NCBI GenBank assembly: GCA_030765665.1
Contig: JAVCCD010000230.1
Location: 1-10,493 of the forward strand
From: Candidatus Tenebribacter mawsonii
GTDB taxonomy: Bacteria; Cloacimonadota; Cloacimonadia; Cloacimonadales; TCS61
Direction of reading: 5' to 3'
Length of the DNA stretch: 10,493 bases
In this document: positions 1 through 6,220 of the stretch, piece by piece
Position numbering within the stretch: the stretch's first letter is position 1
How the letters are laid out: each line of letters opens with the position of its first letter
Made by a program: the position numbers and the translations under genes
The notes under the pieces: model-generated
Seen by the model: only the letters and a program-made list of their open reading frames with translations
Database searches by the model: none
What the model was told of the DNA's origin: nothing

Positions 1-75
1 GAATTCTCCTAACCAAGATTCGGAAAGTTTTTCTCTTAATCTCAAATTTCATCTTATTCTTTTAAACCTTCCGAA
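1..75. repeat. Repeat module A, copy 1
   Basis: It begins at the first base of the window, so the true left edge may lie outside. It is nearly identical to the copy at 233-307 apart from one T/C difference in the CTTAAYCTC stretch. Module B, which follows the other two copies of A, is missing here, and the linker GCTTCCAGCAAAG follows directly. Confidence 0.85.
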
Positions 76-88
76 GCTTCCAGCAAAG

Positions 89-161
89 GAACTCTCCTAA
101 CCAAGATTCGGAAAGTTTTTCTCTTAACCTTTATTTTCATCTTATTGCTCAACCTTCCGAA
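89..161. repeat. Repeat module A, copy 2 (diverged)
   Basis: It aligns with copies 1 and 3 throughout. It has GAACTC in place of GAATTC and a diverged centre (CCTTTATTTTCATC instead of CCTCAAATTTCATC). It is two bases shorter. Module B (162-212) follows. Confidence 0.85.
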
Positions 162-190
162 TCCTCAAACAACAAAAACTTGAGAGAAAG

Positions 191-221
191 GCTTCGGAAG
201 GGAAACCCATCCTTCCGAAGC
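191..221. repeat. Perfect 11-bp inverted repeat (hairpin) within the array
   Basis: GCTTCGGAAGG at 191-201 is the exact reverse complement of CCTTCCGAAGC at 211-221, with a 9-base loop. It is the tightest hairpin of the array; the other pairings in the array have 31- to 43-base loops. No U-run follows on either strand, so it is not a typical intrinsic terminator, though it could stall polymerase or block 3' exonucleases. Confidence 0.8.
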
Positions 222-232
222 TTCCAGCAAAG

Positions 233-307
233 GAATTCTCCTAACCAAGATTCGGAAAGTTTTTCTCTTAACCTCAAATTTCATCTTATTCTTTTAAACC
301 TTCCGAA
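233..307. repeat. Repeat module A, copy 3
   Basis: Nearly identical to copy 1. GATTCGGAA at 249-257 can pair with TTCCGAATC at 301-309. It is followed by module B at 308-357, which meets the stop codon of the PHP gene. Confidence 0.85.
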
Positions 308-355
308 TCCTCAAACAACAAAACCTTGAAAGAAAGGCTTCGGAAGGGGAACATC

Positions 356-1405
356 CTAAATTACATAAATATTATTTGTAAAAATCCAACCGTACCCAAA
401 TCTATAAATTTCTAAACGATAATTACCTTTTTGGGTAATTTCAAATTTTCCTTTTTCATCAAGTTCAGAAGCGATCTTTTTTCCATTCCTATAAAGTTTC
501 ACACGAGCAATTTTAGGAAGCCTGAAATAATAGTATAAATTCTCAGTAAATAGGATTTCTTCTCCAAAGATTGCACTAATATCTTTTGAGGCAGCTATTC
601 CTGCATAAAAATCGTATGGATAACCAACCTTATAATTTACAATATAACTGTTTCCTTCTTTAAGAGCCTTTAAAATGTTAATCTGATTAATTTTATTATC
701 AGCAGAAATTAAAACATTCGTTCTAATTGAGCGAAACAATGTTTTGTGAGTTAGAAAGTCAAACTTAATACCCAATTTTTCAATTATTTCAGAATGTGCA
801 TCCACGCTGCCTATAGCGGATCTTTTCTTTCCCACATTATTCAATTCATCCCAATAATCTAATGTAACTCGTGGAGGTTTCTTCACGAACATCGAAGGGA
901 AAAGTACAAAGAATAATCCATTTAATTTTGGATTTAATTTTCCAATCCATTCCGAAAGATAATTCCAAATCTCAATTCCATCAAAATTATCGTTTTTCTT
1001 ATCCGTCCAAATATATTTTCGGAATTGTTTAGAAGCTCTTTTTTCAAAAGGATGAGCTATAAAACAAATTGCTTCTGAATCGGCATATTGTTTTGTATAT
1101 TCTTCAACTTTTTTACCTTGAATAACTTCATTTGAGTTAAAAACCAGAAAATGGTTATTTTTATATGGATCATTAATTTCTACACCTACAATTACTATAA
1201 GGTCATTTTCGTTTTTTACTGCATCATCCTCTTTTGCAGCCATTGTGTGGTGATCATTTATTGTAATATAATCCAACTCATTTTTCTTAGCTGCTTTAAT
1301 AATTTTCTTTAATTTTACATCAGCATCAAAAGAGTATGTAGTATGATTATGTACACAACCTGTTAATTCAAAGTACTTTTTATTGAATATGTTTTTATTT
1401 TTCAT
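356..1405 (-). CDS. PHP-domain metal-dependent hydrolase (CehA/McbA-like)
   Basis: A 349-residue protein with a full set of PHP (polymerase and histidinol phosphatase) metal ligands: His19-Asn-His21 in CVHNHTTYSFD, Asp51-His52-His53 in TINDHHT, Glu76 and His85 in GVEINDPYKNNHF, His118 in IAHP, and Asp202-Ala-His204 in GSVDAHSE. In this fold these residues bind two or three metal ions for phosphoester or related hydrolysis; the substrate cannot be read from sequence. Residues from about 225 to 349 form a strand-rich C-terminal extension of unclear role. I see no signal peptide, so it is probably cytoplasmic. The ATG at 1405 follows AAGG with suitable spacing, and this site lies inside the last codons of the upstream gene, whose stop is 3 bases away, so the two are probably translationally coupled. 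The TAG stop (358-356) overlaps the edge of the repeat array. The catalytic assignment is strong and the CehA/McbA subgroup is tentative. Confidence 0.88.
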   Translation of the reverse strand: MKNKNIFNKKYFELTGCVHNHTTYSFDADVKLKKIIKAAKKNELDYITINDHHTMAAKEDDAVKNENDLIVIVGVEINDPYKNNHFLVFNSNEVIQGKKVEEYTKQYADSEAICFIAHPFEKRASKQFRKYIWTDKKNDNFDGIEIWNYLSEWIGKLNPKLNGLFFVLFPSMFVKKPPRVTLDYWDELNNVGKKRSAIGSVDAHSEIIEKLGIKFDFLTHKTLFRSIRTNVLISADNKINQINILKALKEGNSYIVNYKVGYPYDFYAGIAASKDISAIFGEEILFTENLYYYFRLPKIARVKLYRNGKKIASELDEKGKFEITQKGNYRLEIYRFGYGWIFTNNIYVI

Positions 1406-1408
1406 TAA

Positions 1409-3382
1409 TTACCTTAACAATAAACTCTTCTTGTGGAATTTGTACTCTTTACCATTAATTTTTGTATTTATCTGCATAAGATATATACCGCTGGAAACCT
1501 GCTTTTTCATACTATTTTTGCCATCCCAAATAAAAGAAACATTTTGAGATTCAGGTTCTTGAGATATAGTTTTAACCAATTGCCCTTTTATGTTATAAAT
1601 TCTTAGCTCAATAGATTGCATTGTCTTCGATATTGAGAATGAAATATTCATCATTTCATCTGTTTTGCAAGGATTTGGGAAAATGTTCAGATTATGGGTA
1701 GTAATTGGAATCTCATCTTCTTCTAAACTTACAAGACCTGGTTGAAATTCTGTAAATGGAAGTTTGTATGCGTAAAAGATCTCTCTTGATTCATCATTTT
1801 GAAGCCATAATACAACTTCACAGTTATCAAAATCTCCAGTTATAGTTGTAAAATCATCATACATATTAAAAAGAACTGTATCAGTGATCGTATTGCTATC
1901 TAAAAGCTGAGTTGCATTAATTTCAGCAACCAAAAAAGTAAATACAGGCAAAGTCAAATCAGCGGGTATGCCTGGCTCATTAACAACATTTTCTATAATC
2001 CCTATTCTTAGAGTTAGATCATTAACAAATTCACTAAAGAGTTGAGTGAAAGAATTTTCTAATGCATATGAGAAACCTACATTTCCCATTTCATTAAAAG
2101 AAGCAAAACAAGTATCAGAACTAATAAACGTACTATTTGATAACGCAGTATTATAAAAATCTGTTAATTTAGATGAATAATTCGAATTATATCCTAACAT
2201 TTTTTTATTACCGTCAACAATTGTCGCAGGAAATCCCATTAAATCATAGAAATGATATCTTGCGTATGAGTCATCATTGAAAAAGGGTTCATCAATAAAA
2301 TTCGCAAAATAATTTACAATAATACAGTTAGAAGTATCTAAAATTGAATCTTGATCTAACCAAATATTATTCGAATTTGAATCATTTAACTGTACAGTGT
2401 TTTCGATAAACACATTCTCTTTTATATCATTGTAAATATTGAACTCATCTTCAATTAAATTATTTTGAGTTAAGCTATCGGTTAAACAGAACAATTCTGC
2501 TTCAAATTTATATTGAGAAGCTCTATCGGGTAATATATAAACGAGACTATCACTAAAATCGAACATATAAAGCTCATTCGCTTCAAGAACTGGTAAGTCA
2601 ATTTGCTGACATATGGTACTGTCAGCTGCATACATAAGCTCTAATGAGTTATTTGGGTCTTCTAATAGAGAACTAATATAACTACTAGCAACAGGAAAAT
2701 TGGAATTGTTCTTAACCGTAAATTTTGGATAAATCAAACCACTCGACAAGATCTCACCTTCCCAATCTACAGAAACAAGATCAAGATCTGTTCCTACTGA
2801 TAGTATCCTACCTTGAAGACTGAATAAAAATTCTGAATCAAAACTTATACTGAACATATTATAAAAGTAGCCATCATCAAAGAAATAACTTTGCAAACCT
2901 CCCAAAGCAGAAGCAGAGATGAACTGTTCGAAGGAATTTGTTGGATACTCTACAACAAGCCACAATGTTGTATCTGTAATGGTATTAGAGAATGGAATGT
3001 AATTCCAACCTTGATATTGAATTTCTGATTCTTGCAGCGTTTGTACATCTAATAAACTATCCTGATGAGTAAGAGGTTGTCCAGCTCTATCTTCACATAG
3101 CTTAACTATTAAATCATCTGTACCGCTAATTCCAGGTATGAAAATATTCGCTCCTTCAGCTTCAAAAGAAAGCGAATCAATTTCCTCAAATAATTCATTA
3201 AATTCAAATTTTACTGCCCATACATCACTGCCAAACCAATGCTGATCATCTGTATTTGCATGATAATAGAAAAGGGTATCACGAACTGATGATTTAACAT
3301 TATTACCTGTTGCTACATTATACTCAACGGCATAAAGCAATGTGAAAGTAAGCAAAATAATCAAGAAAATATATCTTTTCAA
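1409..3382 (-). CDS. Secreted protein with Omp28-like thioredoxin fold and T9SS C-terminal sorting domain
   Basis: A 657-residue export substrate. Residues 1-18 form a signal peptide (KR, a hydrophobic run, then LLYA) with likely cleavage after Ala18. Residues about 30-190 are a strand-rich domain and about 198-318 may be an Ig-like adhesion-type domain. Residues about 320-395 resemble Omp28-related proteins: FIEN, then NCIIVNYF, then RYHFYDLMGFPATIVDG, where Pro385 sits at the cis-proline position of a thioredoxin fold. The CxxC pair normally found before this is absent. Residues about 566-657 are a type IX (Por) sorting domain: IFPNPC, LRIYNIKGQLV, WDGKN, SSGIYLMQI, ending KKSLLLR. The protein should cross the outer membrane and be anchored or released there. 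The start is TTG at 3382, chosen because AAGGAG (3394-3389) lies 6 bases ahead and the signal peptide begins there. The biological role is unknown. Confidence 0.87.
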   Translation of the reverse strand: MKRYIFLIILLTFTLLYAVEYNVATGNNVKSSVRDTLFYYHANTDDQHWFGSDVWAVKFEFNELFEEIDSLSFEAEGANIFIPGISGTDDLIVKLCEDRAGQPLTHQDSLLDVQTLQESEIQYQGWNYIPFSNTITDTTLWLVVEYPTNSFEQFISASALGGLQSYFFDDGYFYNMFSISFDSEFLFSLQGRILSVGTDLDLVSVDWEGEILSSGLIYPKFTVKNNSNFPVASSYISSLLEDPNNSLELMYAADSTICQQIDLPVLEANELYMFDFSDSLVYILPDRASQYKFEAELFCLTDSLTQNNLIEDEFNIYNDIKENVFIENTVQLNDSNSNNIWLDQDSILDTSNCIIVNYFANFIDEPFFNDDSYARYHFYDLMGFPATIVDGNKKMLGYNSNYSSKLTDFYNTALSNSTFISSDTCFASFNEMGNVGFSYALENSFTQLFSEFVNDLTLRIGIIENVVNEPGIPADLTLPVFTFLVAEINATQLLDSNTITDTVLFNMYDDFTTITGDFDNCEVVLWLQNDESREIFYAYKLPFTEFQPGLVSLEEDEIPITTHNLNIFPNPCKTDEMMNISFSISKTMQSIELRIYNIKGQLVKTISQEPESQNVSFIWDGKNSMKKQVSSGIYLMQINTKINGKEYKFHKKSLLLR

Positions 3383-3388
3383 AAGCTA

Positions 3389-3394
3389 CTCCTT
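3389..3394 (-). promoter_or_regulatory. Shine-Dalgarno AAGGAG for the TTG-started T9SS protein
   Basis: AAGGAG on the minus strand, 6 bases before TTG at 3382. No in-frame ATG exists near the start of the signal peptide, so this site decides the TTG start. Confidence 0.75.
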
Positions 3395-3432
3395 AACAGC
3401 AAAATTTTTGGATTTATCATTATTGTAAAGGA

Positions 3433-4320
3433 TTAAATCTTTCGGGCTTTTTTATGACCTTTCCAGCGTTTATGCACCCAAAACCACAAATGAGGATATT
3501 GGTAAATGTATTTTTCGATTCTTTTAGAAATTATTTCTGTGAATTTAGTAATATCTTCTAAATTGTTTTTAAATCCTTCTGGTGAAATGCTCTCTTCACA
3601 AACAAAAAGATGTTTGCCATCATCCTTTCTAATAGCATAAGCGAGTGCAATGGGGCATCCAGTTTTTATAGCGATCTTTGCGGCTCCAACAAACGTGGAA
3701 GCTTCGTGCCCTAAAAAATCTGTAAGCACACCATTTCGTCCAGCATTCTGATCCATCAACAAACTTACAATATAACCCTCACCAAGCATTTTAAGAATTG
3801 GTCTAAGGGCATTTTTTTTATTAATAACAATAACGTTATCTTTCAAACGCAAAGCATTTGTGTAATCATCAAAATATCTATTTCTTTGACGTTTACCGAC
3901 TACAACTAAATCGAAGTGAGCAGCAATATACTTACCTGCAAGTTCCCAATTTCCAAAATGTCCGGTAGCTAAGATCACTCCCTTTCCCATTTCAACAGCA
4001 TCTTTAAGATTCTCCCAACCTTGTACTTCACATGTTTCAAATAGTTTTTCCTTATTCCCAAAATATGATTCAGCTGTAGTTAAACCCATATGATAGTACA
4101 TTTTCTTAATTATATTTTTTATCTCTTTATCCGTTTTATCTGGGAAAACCATTTTAAGTTGTTTTTTTGCTATGGAATTTCGGATATCGAATAAACTTGC
4201 ACCAAAGACAAAAAGATTAGCGAGAAATGATCTTGTAAATTTATAAGGGAGTAATTTGAAAACATTGATGAACAATTTAAAAAAGAAAAATTCTATTTTA
4301 CTCTTTGTTACTTTCTTCAT
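3433..4320 (-). CDS. Lipid A biosynthesis acyltransferase, LpxL/HtrB family
   Basis: A lysophospholipid acyltransferase-family protein of 295 residues that should transfer a fatty acyl chain from acyl-ACP to a lipid A precursor at the inner membrane. Numbered from the ATG, the catalytic HX4E motif is His121-Phe-Gly-Asn-Trp-Glu126 within ATGHFGNWELAG. Further family blocks are VVGKRQRNRYFD (about 141-152), LLMDQNAGRNG (about 188-198) and the C-terminal HLWFWVHKRWK (about 277-287). The N-terminus is basic and hydrophobic, as expected for membrane association. The length is normal for the family. AGGAGA at 4330-4325 is 4 bases from ATG at 4320 but only 1 from a TTG at 4323, so I choose the ATG. 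It is first in a minus-strand cluster; the next gene starts 50 bases after its stop. Which acyl position it fills, and whether lipid A is the true acceptor here, is not visible. Confidence 0.87.
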   Translation of the reverse strand: MKKVTKSKIEFFFFKLFINVFKLLPYKFTRSFLANLFVFGASLFDIRNSIAKKQLKMVFPDKTDKEIKNIIKKMYYHMGLTTAESYFGNKEKLFETCEVQGWENLKDAVEMGKGVILATGHFGNWELAGKYIAAHFDLVVVGKRQRNRYFDDYTNALRLKDNVIVINKKNALRPILKMLGEGYIVSLLMDQNAGRNGVLTDFLGHEASTFVGAAKIAIKTGCPIALAYAIRKDDGKHLFVCEESISPEGFKNNLEDITKFTEIISKRIEKYIYQYPHLWFWVHKRWKGHKKARKI

Positions 4321-4324
4321 CAAT

Positions 4325-4330
4325 TCTCCT
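4325..4330 (-). promoter_or_regulatory. Shine-Dalgarno AGGAGA selecting ATG 4320 over TTG 4323
   Basis: AGGAGA followed by ATTG and then ATG. The spacing favours the ATG at 4320; the TTG at 4323 would be too close. Confidence 0.65.
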
Positions 4331-4503
4331 ACATTTATTTTTGAATCAAATTTGATAACATAGTGTTTGTAAGTAAAGTAAATTTATACGAATTCTTATG
4401 AAGTTATTACCTTACAAAATTTTGTTATGATAATTGCAATTTATAAATTACTTTTTCTTGACTCAGACAATTTTTGTAAAAAGCTGTAACAGATAATAAT
4501 TTT

Positions 4504-4508
4504 AGGAG
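4504..4508 (+). promoter_or_regulatory. Shine-Dalgarno AGGAG for the TTG start of tsaB
   Basis: AGGAG inside TTTTAGGAGAG, 7 bases before TTG at 4516. It supports TTG as the true start, because the conserved N-terminal strand NILALSTT begins at the next codon. Confidence 0.75.
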
Positions 4509-4515
4509 AGTAATT

Positions 4516-5202
4516 TTGAATATTTTAGCCTTAAGCACAACTTCAAGTTCTGGTAGTATCGCAATATACAAAAAGGATCACATTTCTTACATAAACCATC
4601 TCGATATCAAGGTAACTCACTCTGAGCGTTTATTACCGCAAATCGATTCAGGATTAATGAACTCAAAAATTAATATTTCTGATATAGATCTTTTAGTAAT
4701 TGCTATTGGTCCTGGTTCTTTTACTGGATTAAGAATTGGACTTGCTACAGCTAAGGGTTTATGTATGGCTCATAATATACCATTACTCCCAGTTAGCACT
4801 CTTGAGCTATTAGCAAATAATATAGCTCATTCAAGTAGGAACATTCTTGCGCTTGTAGACGCTAGAATGGCTGAAGTTTATGCTGCACTGTATTCACCTG
4901 AATTAGATATAATTATTCCAGAAACAAATGCAAAACTATCTGATTTTCTTGAAATGATAAAAGAACCTGTAATTATTGTAGGTGATGGTGCTAAGGAATT
5001 TAGTAAAGAAATTTCCGAAAGTAATATTGATCATTCATTTTGTTTGGAACATCAAAATATTCCACTTGCTTCAACTCTTATTAGTATCGCACTTAAAAGC
5101 AAGGTTCCCAAATATAGTTTTGTTGATATTTCTGAATTAGAACCAAATTATTTACGAAAATCACAAGCTGAAATAGTGCGTAATGAAAAATTAAATAGAT
5201 AG
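4516..5202 (+). CDS. tsaB: tRNA threonylcarbamoyladenosine biosynthesis protein TsaB
   Basis: A 228-residue ASKHA-fold partner of TsaD and TsaE in making t6A37 on ANN-decoding tRNAs, acting in the cytoplasm. The N-terminal strand ILALSTTSSSGSIAI, HSERLLP (35-41), the family block GPGSFTGLRIGLATAKGL (65-82), DARMAEVYAA (about 115-124) and the C-terminal LEPNYLRKSQAE (about 208-219) all fit TsaB. The length is typical. TsaB lacks its own catalysis in known bacteria and acts as a scaffold for TsaD; neither tsaD nor tsaE is in this window. The start is TTG, set by AGGAG 7 bases ahead. The TAG stop overlaps the ribosome binding site (AGAGG) of the following dCMP deaminase, 9 bases before its ATG, so the two form an operon. 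Confidence 0.93.
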   Translation: MNILALSTTSSSGSIAIYKKDHISYINHLDIKVTHSERLLPQIDSGLMNSKINISDIDLLVIAIGPGSFTGLRIGLATAKGLCMAHNIPLLPVSTLELLANNIAHSSRNILALVDARMAEVYAALYSPELDIIIPETNAKLSDFLEMIKEPVIIVGDGAKEFSKEISESNIDHSFCLEHQNIPLASTLISIALKSKVPKYSFVDISELEPNYLRKSQAEIVRNEKLNR

Positions 5203-5211
5203 AGGTAATTA

Positions 5212-5688
5212 ATGAAAACTCGACCCGGCTGGCATCAATATTTTATGGAAATGGCATATCTTGCAAGTAGACGTTCAACATGTTTACGAAGACAAGTTGG
5301 CGCAATTATTATTAAGGATAATCAGATAATTTCTTCTGGCTATAATGGAGCTCCTAAACACATTAGACATTGTGGAATAACCGGATGTCTTAGAGATCAA
5401 TTGAATGTTCCTTCAGGTGAAAGACATGAATTATGCAGAGGTGTTCATGCTGAGCAAAATGCAGTAATTCAAGCAGCAATTAATGGATCTTCAATACGAG
5501 GAGCATCTCTTTATTGCACAAATCAACCTTGTGTGATTTGCTCTAAAATTCTTATAAATGCTGAGATTAAAACAATTTATATTTCTGAACCCTATGAAGA
5601 TAAACTTGCTCAAGAAATGTTAGCAGAAGCTGAAGTTGAAATGAATATTGTTGATAGAGCTACGGGTATTGTAAAAAAATTATTATAA
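5212..5688 (+). CDS. Deoxycytidylate (dCMP) deaminase, ComEB family
   Basis: A 158-residue zinc enzyme that should convert dCMP to dUMP, feeding thymidylate synthesis. The catalytic signature is His79-Ala-Glu81 in GVHAEQNAV with Pro106-Cys107-x-x-Cys110 in QPCVICSK; the histidine and two cysteines bind zinc and the glutamate shuttles the proton. The preceding HCGITGC (53-59) and GERHELCRG (69-77) are the extra conserved part that marks dCMP/ComEB-type deaminases rather than cytidine or tRNA-adenosine deaminases. The N-terminal GWHQYFMEMAYLASRRSTC is also typical. The ATG at 5212 follows AGAGG, which overlaps the tsaB stop. Its TAA stop at 5686-5688 directly touches the stop of the convergent minus-strand gene at 5689. 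Allosteric control by dCTP/dTTP is known in the family but cannot be judged here. Confidence 0.93.
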   Translation: MKTRPGWHQYFMEMAYLASRRSTCLRRQVGAIIIKDNQIISSGYNGAPKHIRHCGITGCLRDQLNVPSGERHELCRGVHAEQNAVIQAAINGSSIRGASLYCTNQPCVICSKILINAEIKTIYISEPYEDKLAQEMLAEAEVEMNIVDRATGIVKKLL

Positions 5689-6150
5689 TTAATAATTTCC
5701 ATTTTCAAGCATAATTATTTCATGATCTTTAGAAATTTGTAGCTTTTCTTCAGATTCAAGAAGTGATCTATGAATTATCGAATATCTTCTCACTTCTTTT
5801 GAAAATGTTTCATTCTCAATATCCCGAGAATTTTTTACAGTTAGAATGAAATCATTTTTTGTTGCTAGGAAATGTTCACCTTTAGCAAAAGGTATTTTCT
5901 TTCCTTTTTCCTAAATTATCCCTTCCTGAACATTTTCAGCTAATAGGTCATTGACTATTCCCAGATCTAAAACAGATGGATCTATACTATTAGAATAATG
6001 TCTGAATATTTCATCAGTATCTTTATTTTGGTAAATATTAATAATGTTATCTTCTGTCTGAATTAGCTCTATACTTTCTATTAGTTTTTGTGCATATATA
6101 TTATACGTTATAGAAAAGAATAAAGTTATTGATACTATTAAGCGTAACAT
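5689..6150 (-). pseudogene. Secreted protein gene interrupted by an in-frame amber codon
   Basis: The ATG at 6150 follows a strong GGAGG (6161-6157) with 6 bases of spacing. The first 79 codons encode a signal peptide (RLIVSITLFFSITYNIYAQ, cleavage likely after Ala20) and an acidic segment. TAG then occurs at 5913-5911. In the same frame the next 73 codons stay open, starting EKGKKIPFAKGEHFLATKND and ending HEIIMLENGNY, then TAA at 5691-5689. The second part has no usable start or ribosome site of its own, and its composition matches the first part. The simplest reading is one gene of about 153 codons broken by a nonsense mutation, or a sequencing error. Other genes here end in TAG, so recoding of TAG is unlikely. 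I do not recognise the family; the spacing of strand-like segments would suit a beta-rich periplasmic or secreted protein. It is the last gene of the envelope cluster, 70 bases after the membrane fusion protein gene. Confidence 0.7.
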
Positions 6151-6156
6151 CTTCTT

Positions 6157-6161
6157 CCTCC
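6157..6161 (-). promoter_or_regulatory. Strong Shine-Dalgarno GGAGG of the amber-interrupted gene
   Basis: GGAGG within TCTGGAGGAAGAAG, 6 bases before ATG at 6150. It is one of the best ribosome sites in the window, showing the gene was, or still is, well translated. Confidence 0.65.
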
Positions 6162-6220
6162 AGATCAGTTCAAATCATTTTAAAGTACAAAATAAGATAC
6201 AAGTAATGCAAATTAGTGTA

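Larger units (their letters stand above)
1..357. repeat. Interspersed array of alternating TTCGGAA / TTCCGAA palindromic repeats
   Basis: This gene-free stretch is built from about two and a half copies of one composite repeat. The first module starts GAATTCTCCTAACCAAGATT and ends CCTTCCGAA; copies lie at 1-75, 89-161 and 233-307. A second module starts TCCTCAAACAACAAAA and reaches GGCTTCGGAAGG; copies lie at 162-212 and 308-357. A short linker GCTTCCAGCAAAG occurs at 76-88 and 220-232. The 7-mer TTCGGAA occurs at 19, 107, 193, 251 and 339, and its reverse complement TTCCGAA at 69, 155, 213 and 301, in strict alternation. Every step from TTCCGAA to the next TTCGGAA is exactly 38 bases, although two different spacers are used. 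The array could form several hairpins in RNA or DNA. It is probably a genome-dispersed REP/BIME-like intergenic element, but this window shows only one location. No open reading frame worth reporting lies here. Confidence 0.9.
4321..4515. promoter_or_regulatory. Divergent intergenic region between the acyltransferase and tsaB
   Basis: About 195 AT-rich bases between genes read in opposite directions, so promoters for both units should lie here. On the plus strand TTGACT at 4458-4463 resembles a -35 box, but no -10 box lies at 16-18 bases; the nearest good match, GATAAT at 4492-4497, is 28 bases away. FCB bacteria may use other promoter sequences, so I cannot place start sites. No terminator, repeat or small gene is visible. 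Confidence 0.4.

Noticed and set aside
1..6. GAATTC at the window start as a cloning junction
   Set aside because: The same GAATTCTCCTAACC occurs in repeat copy 3 at 233, so it belongs to the repeat.
299..347. Intrinsic terminator for the PHP gene
   Set aside because: CCTTCCGAA and TTCGGAAGG can pair, but the loop is 31 bases and no clean U-run follows on the minus strand.
1..357. CRISPR-like reading of the repeat array
   Set aside because: The repeats are long composite modules at uneven periods (88 and 144 bases), the intervening sequences are themselves repeated, and no cas gene is present.
4321..4323. TTG at 4323 as the start of the acyltransferase
   Set aside because: It lies 1 base from AGGAGA, too close; the ATG at 4320 has better spacing.
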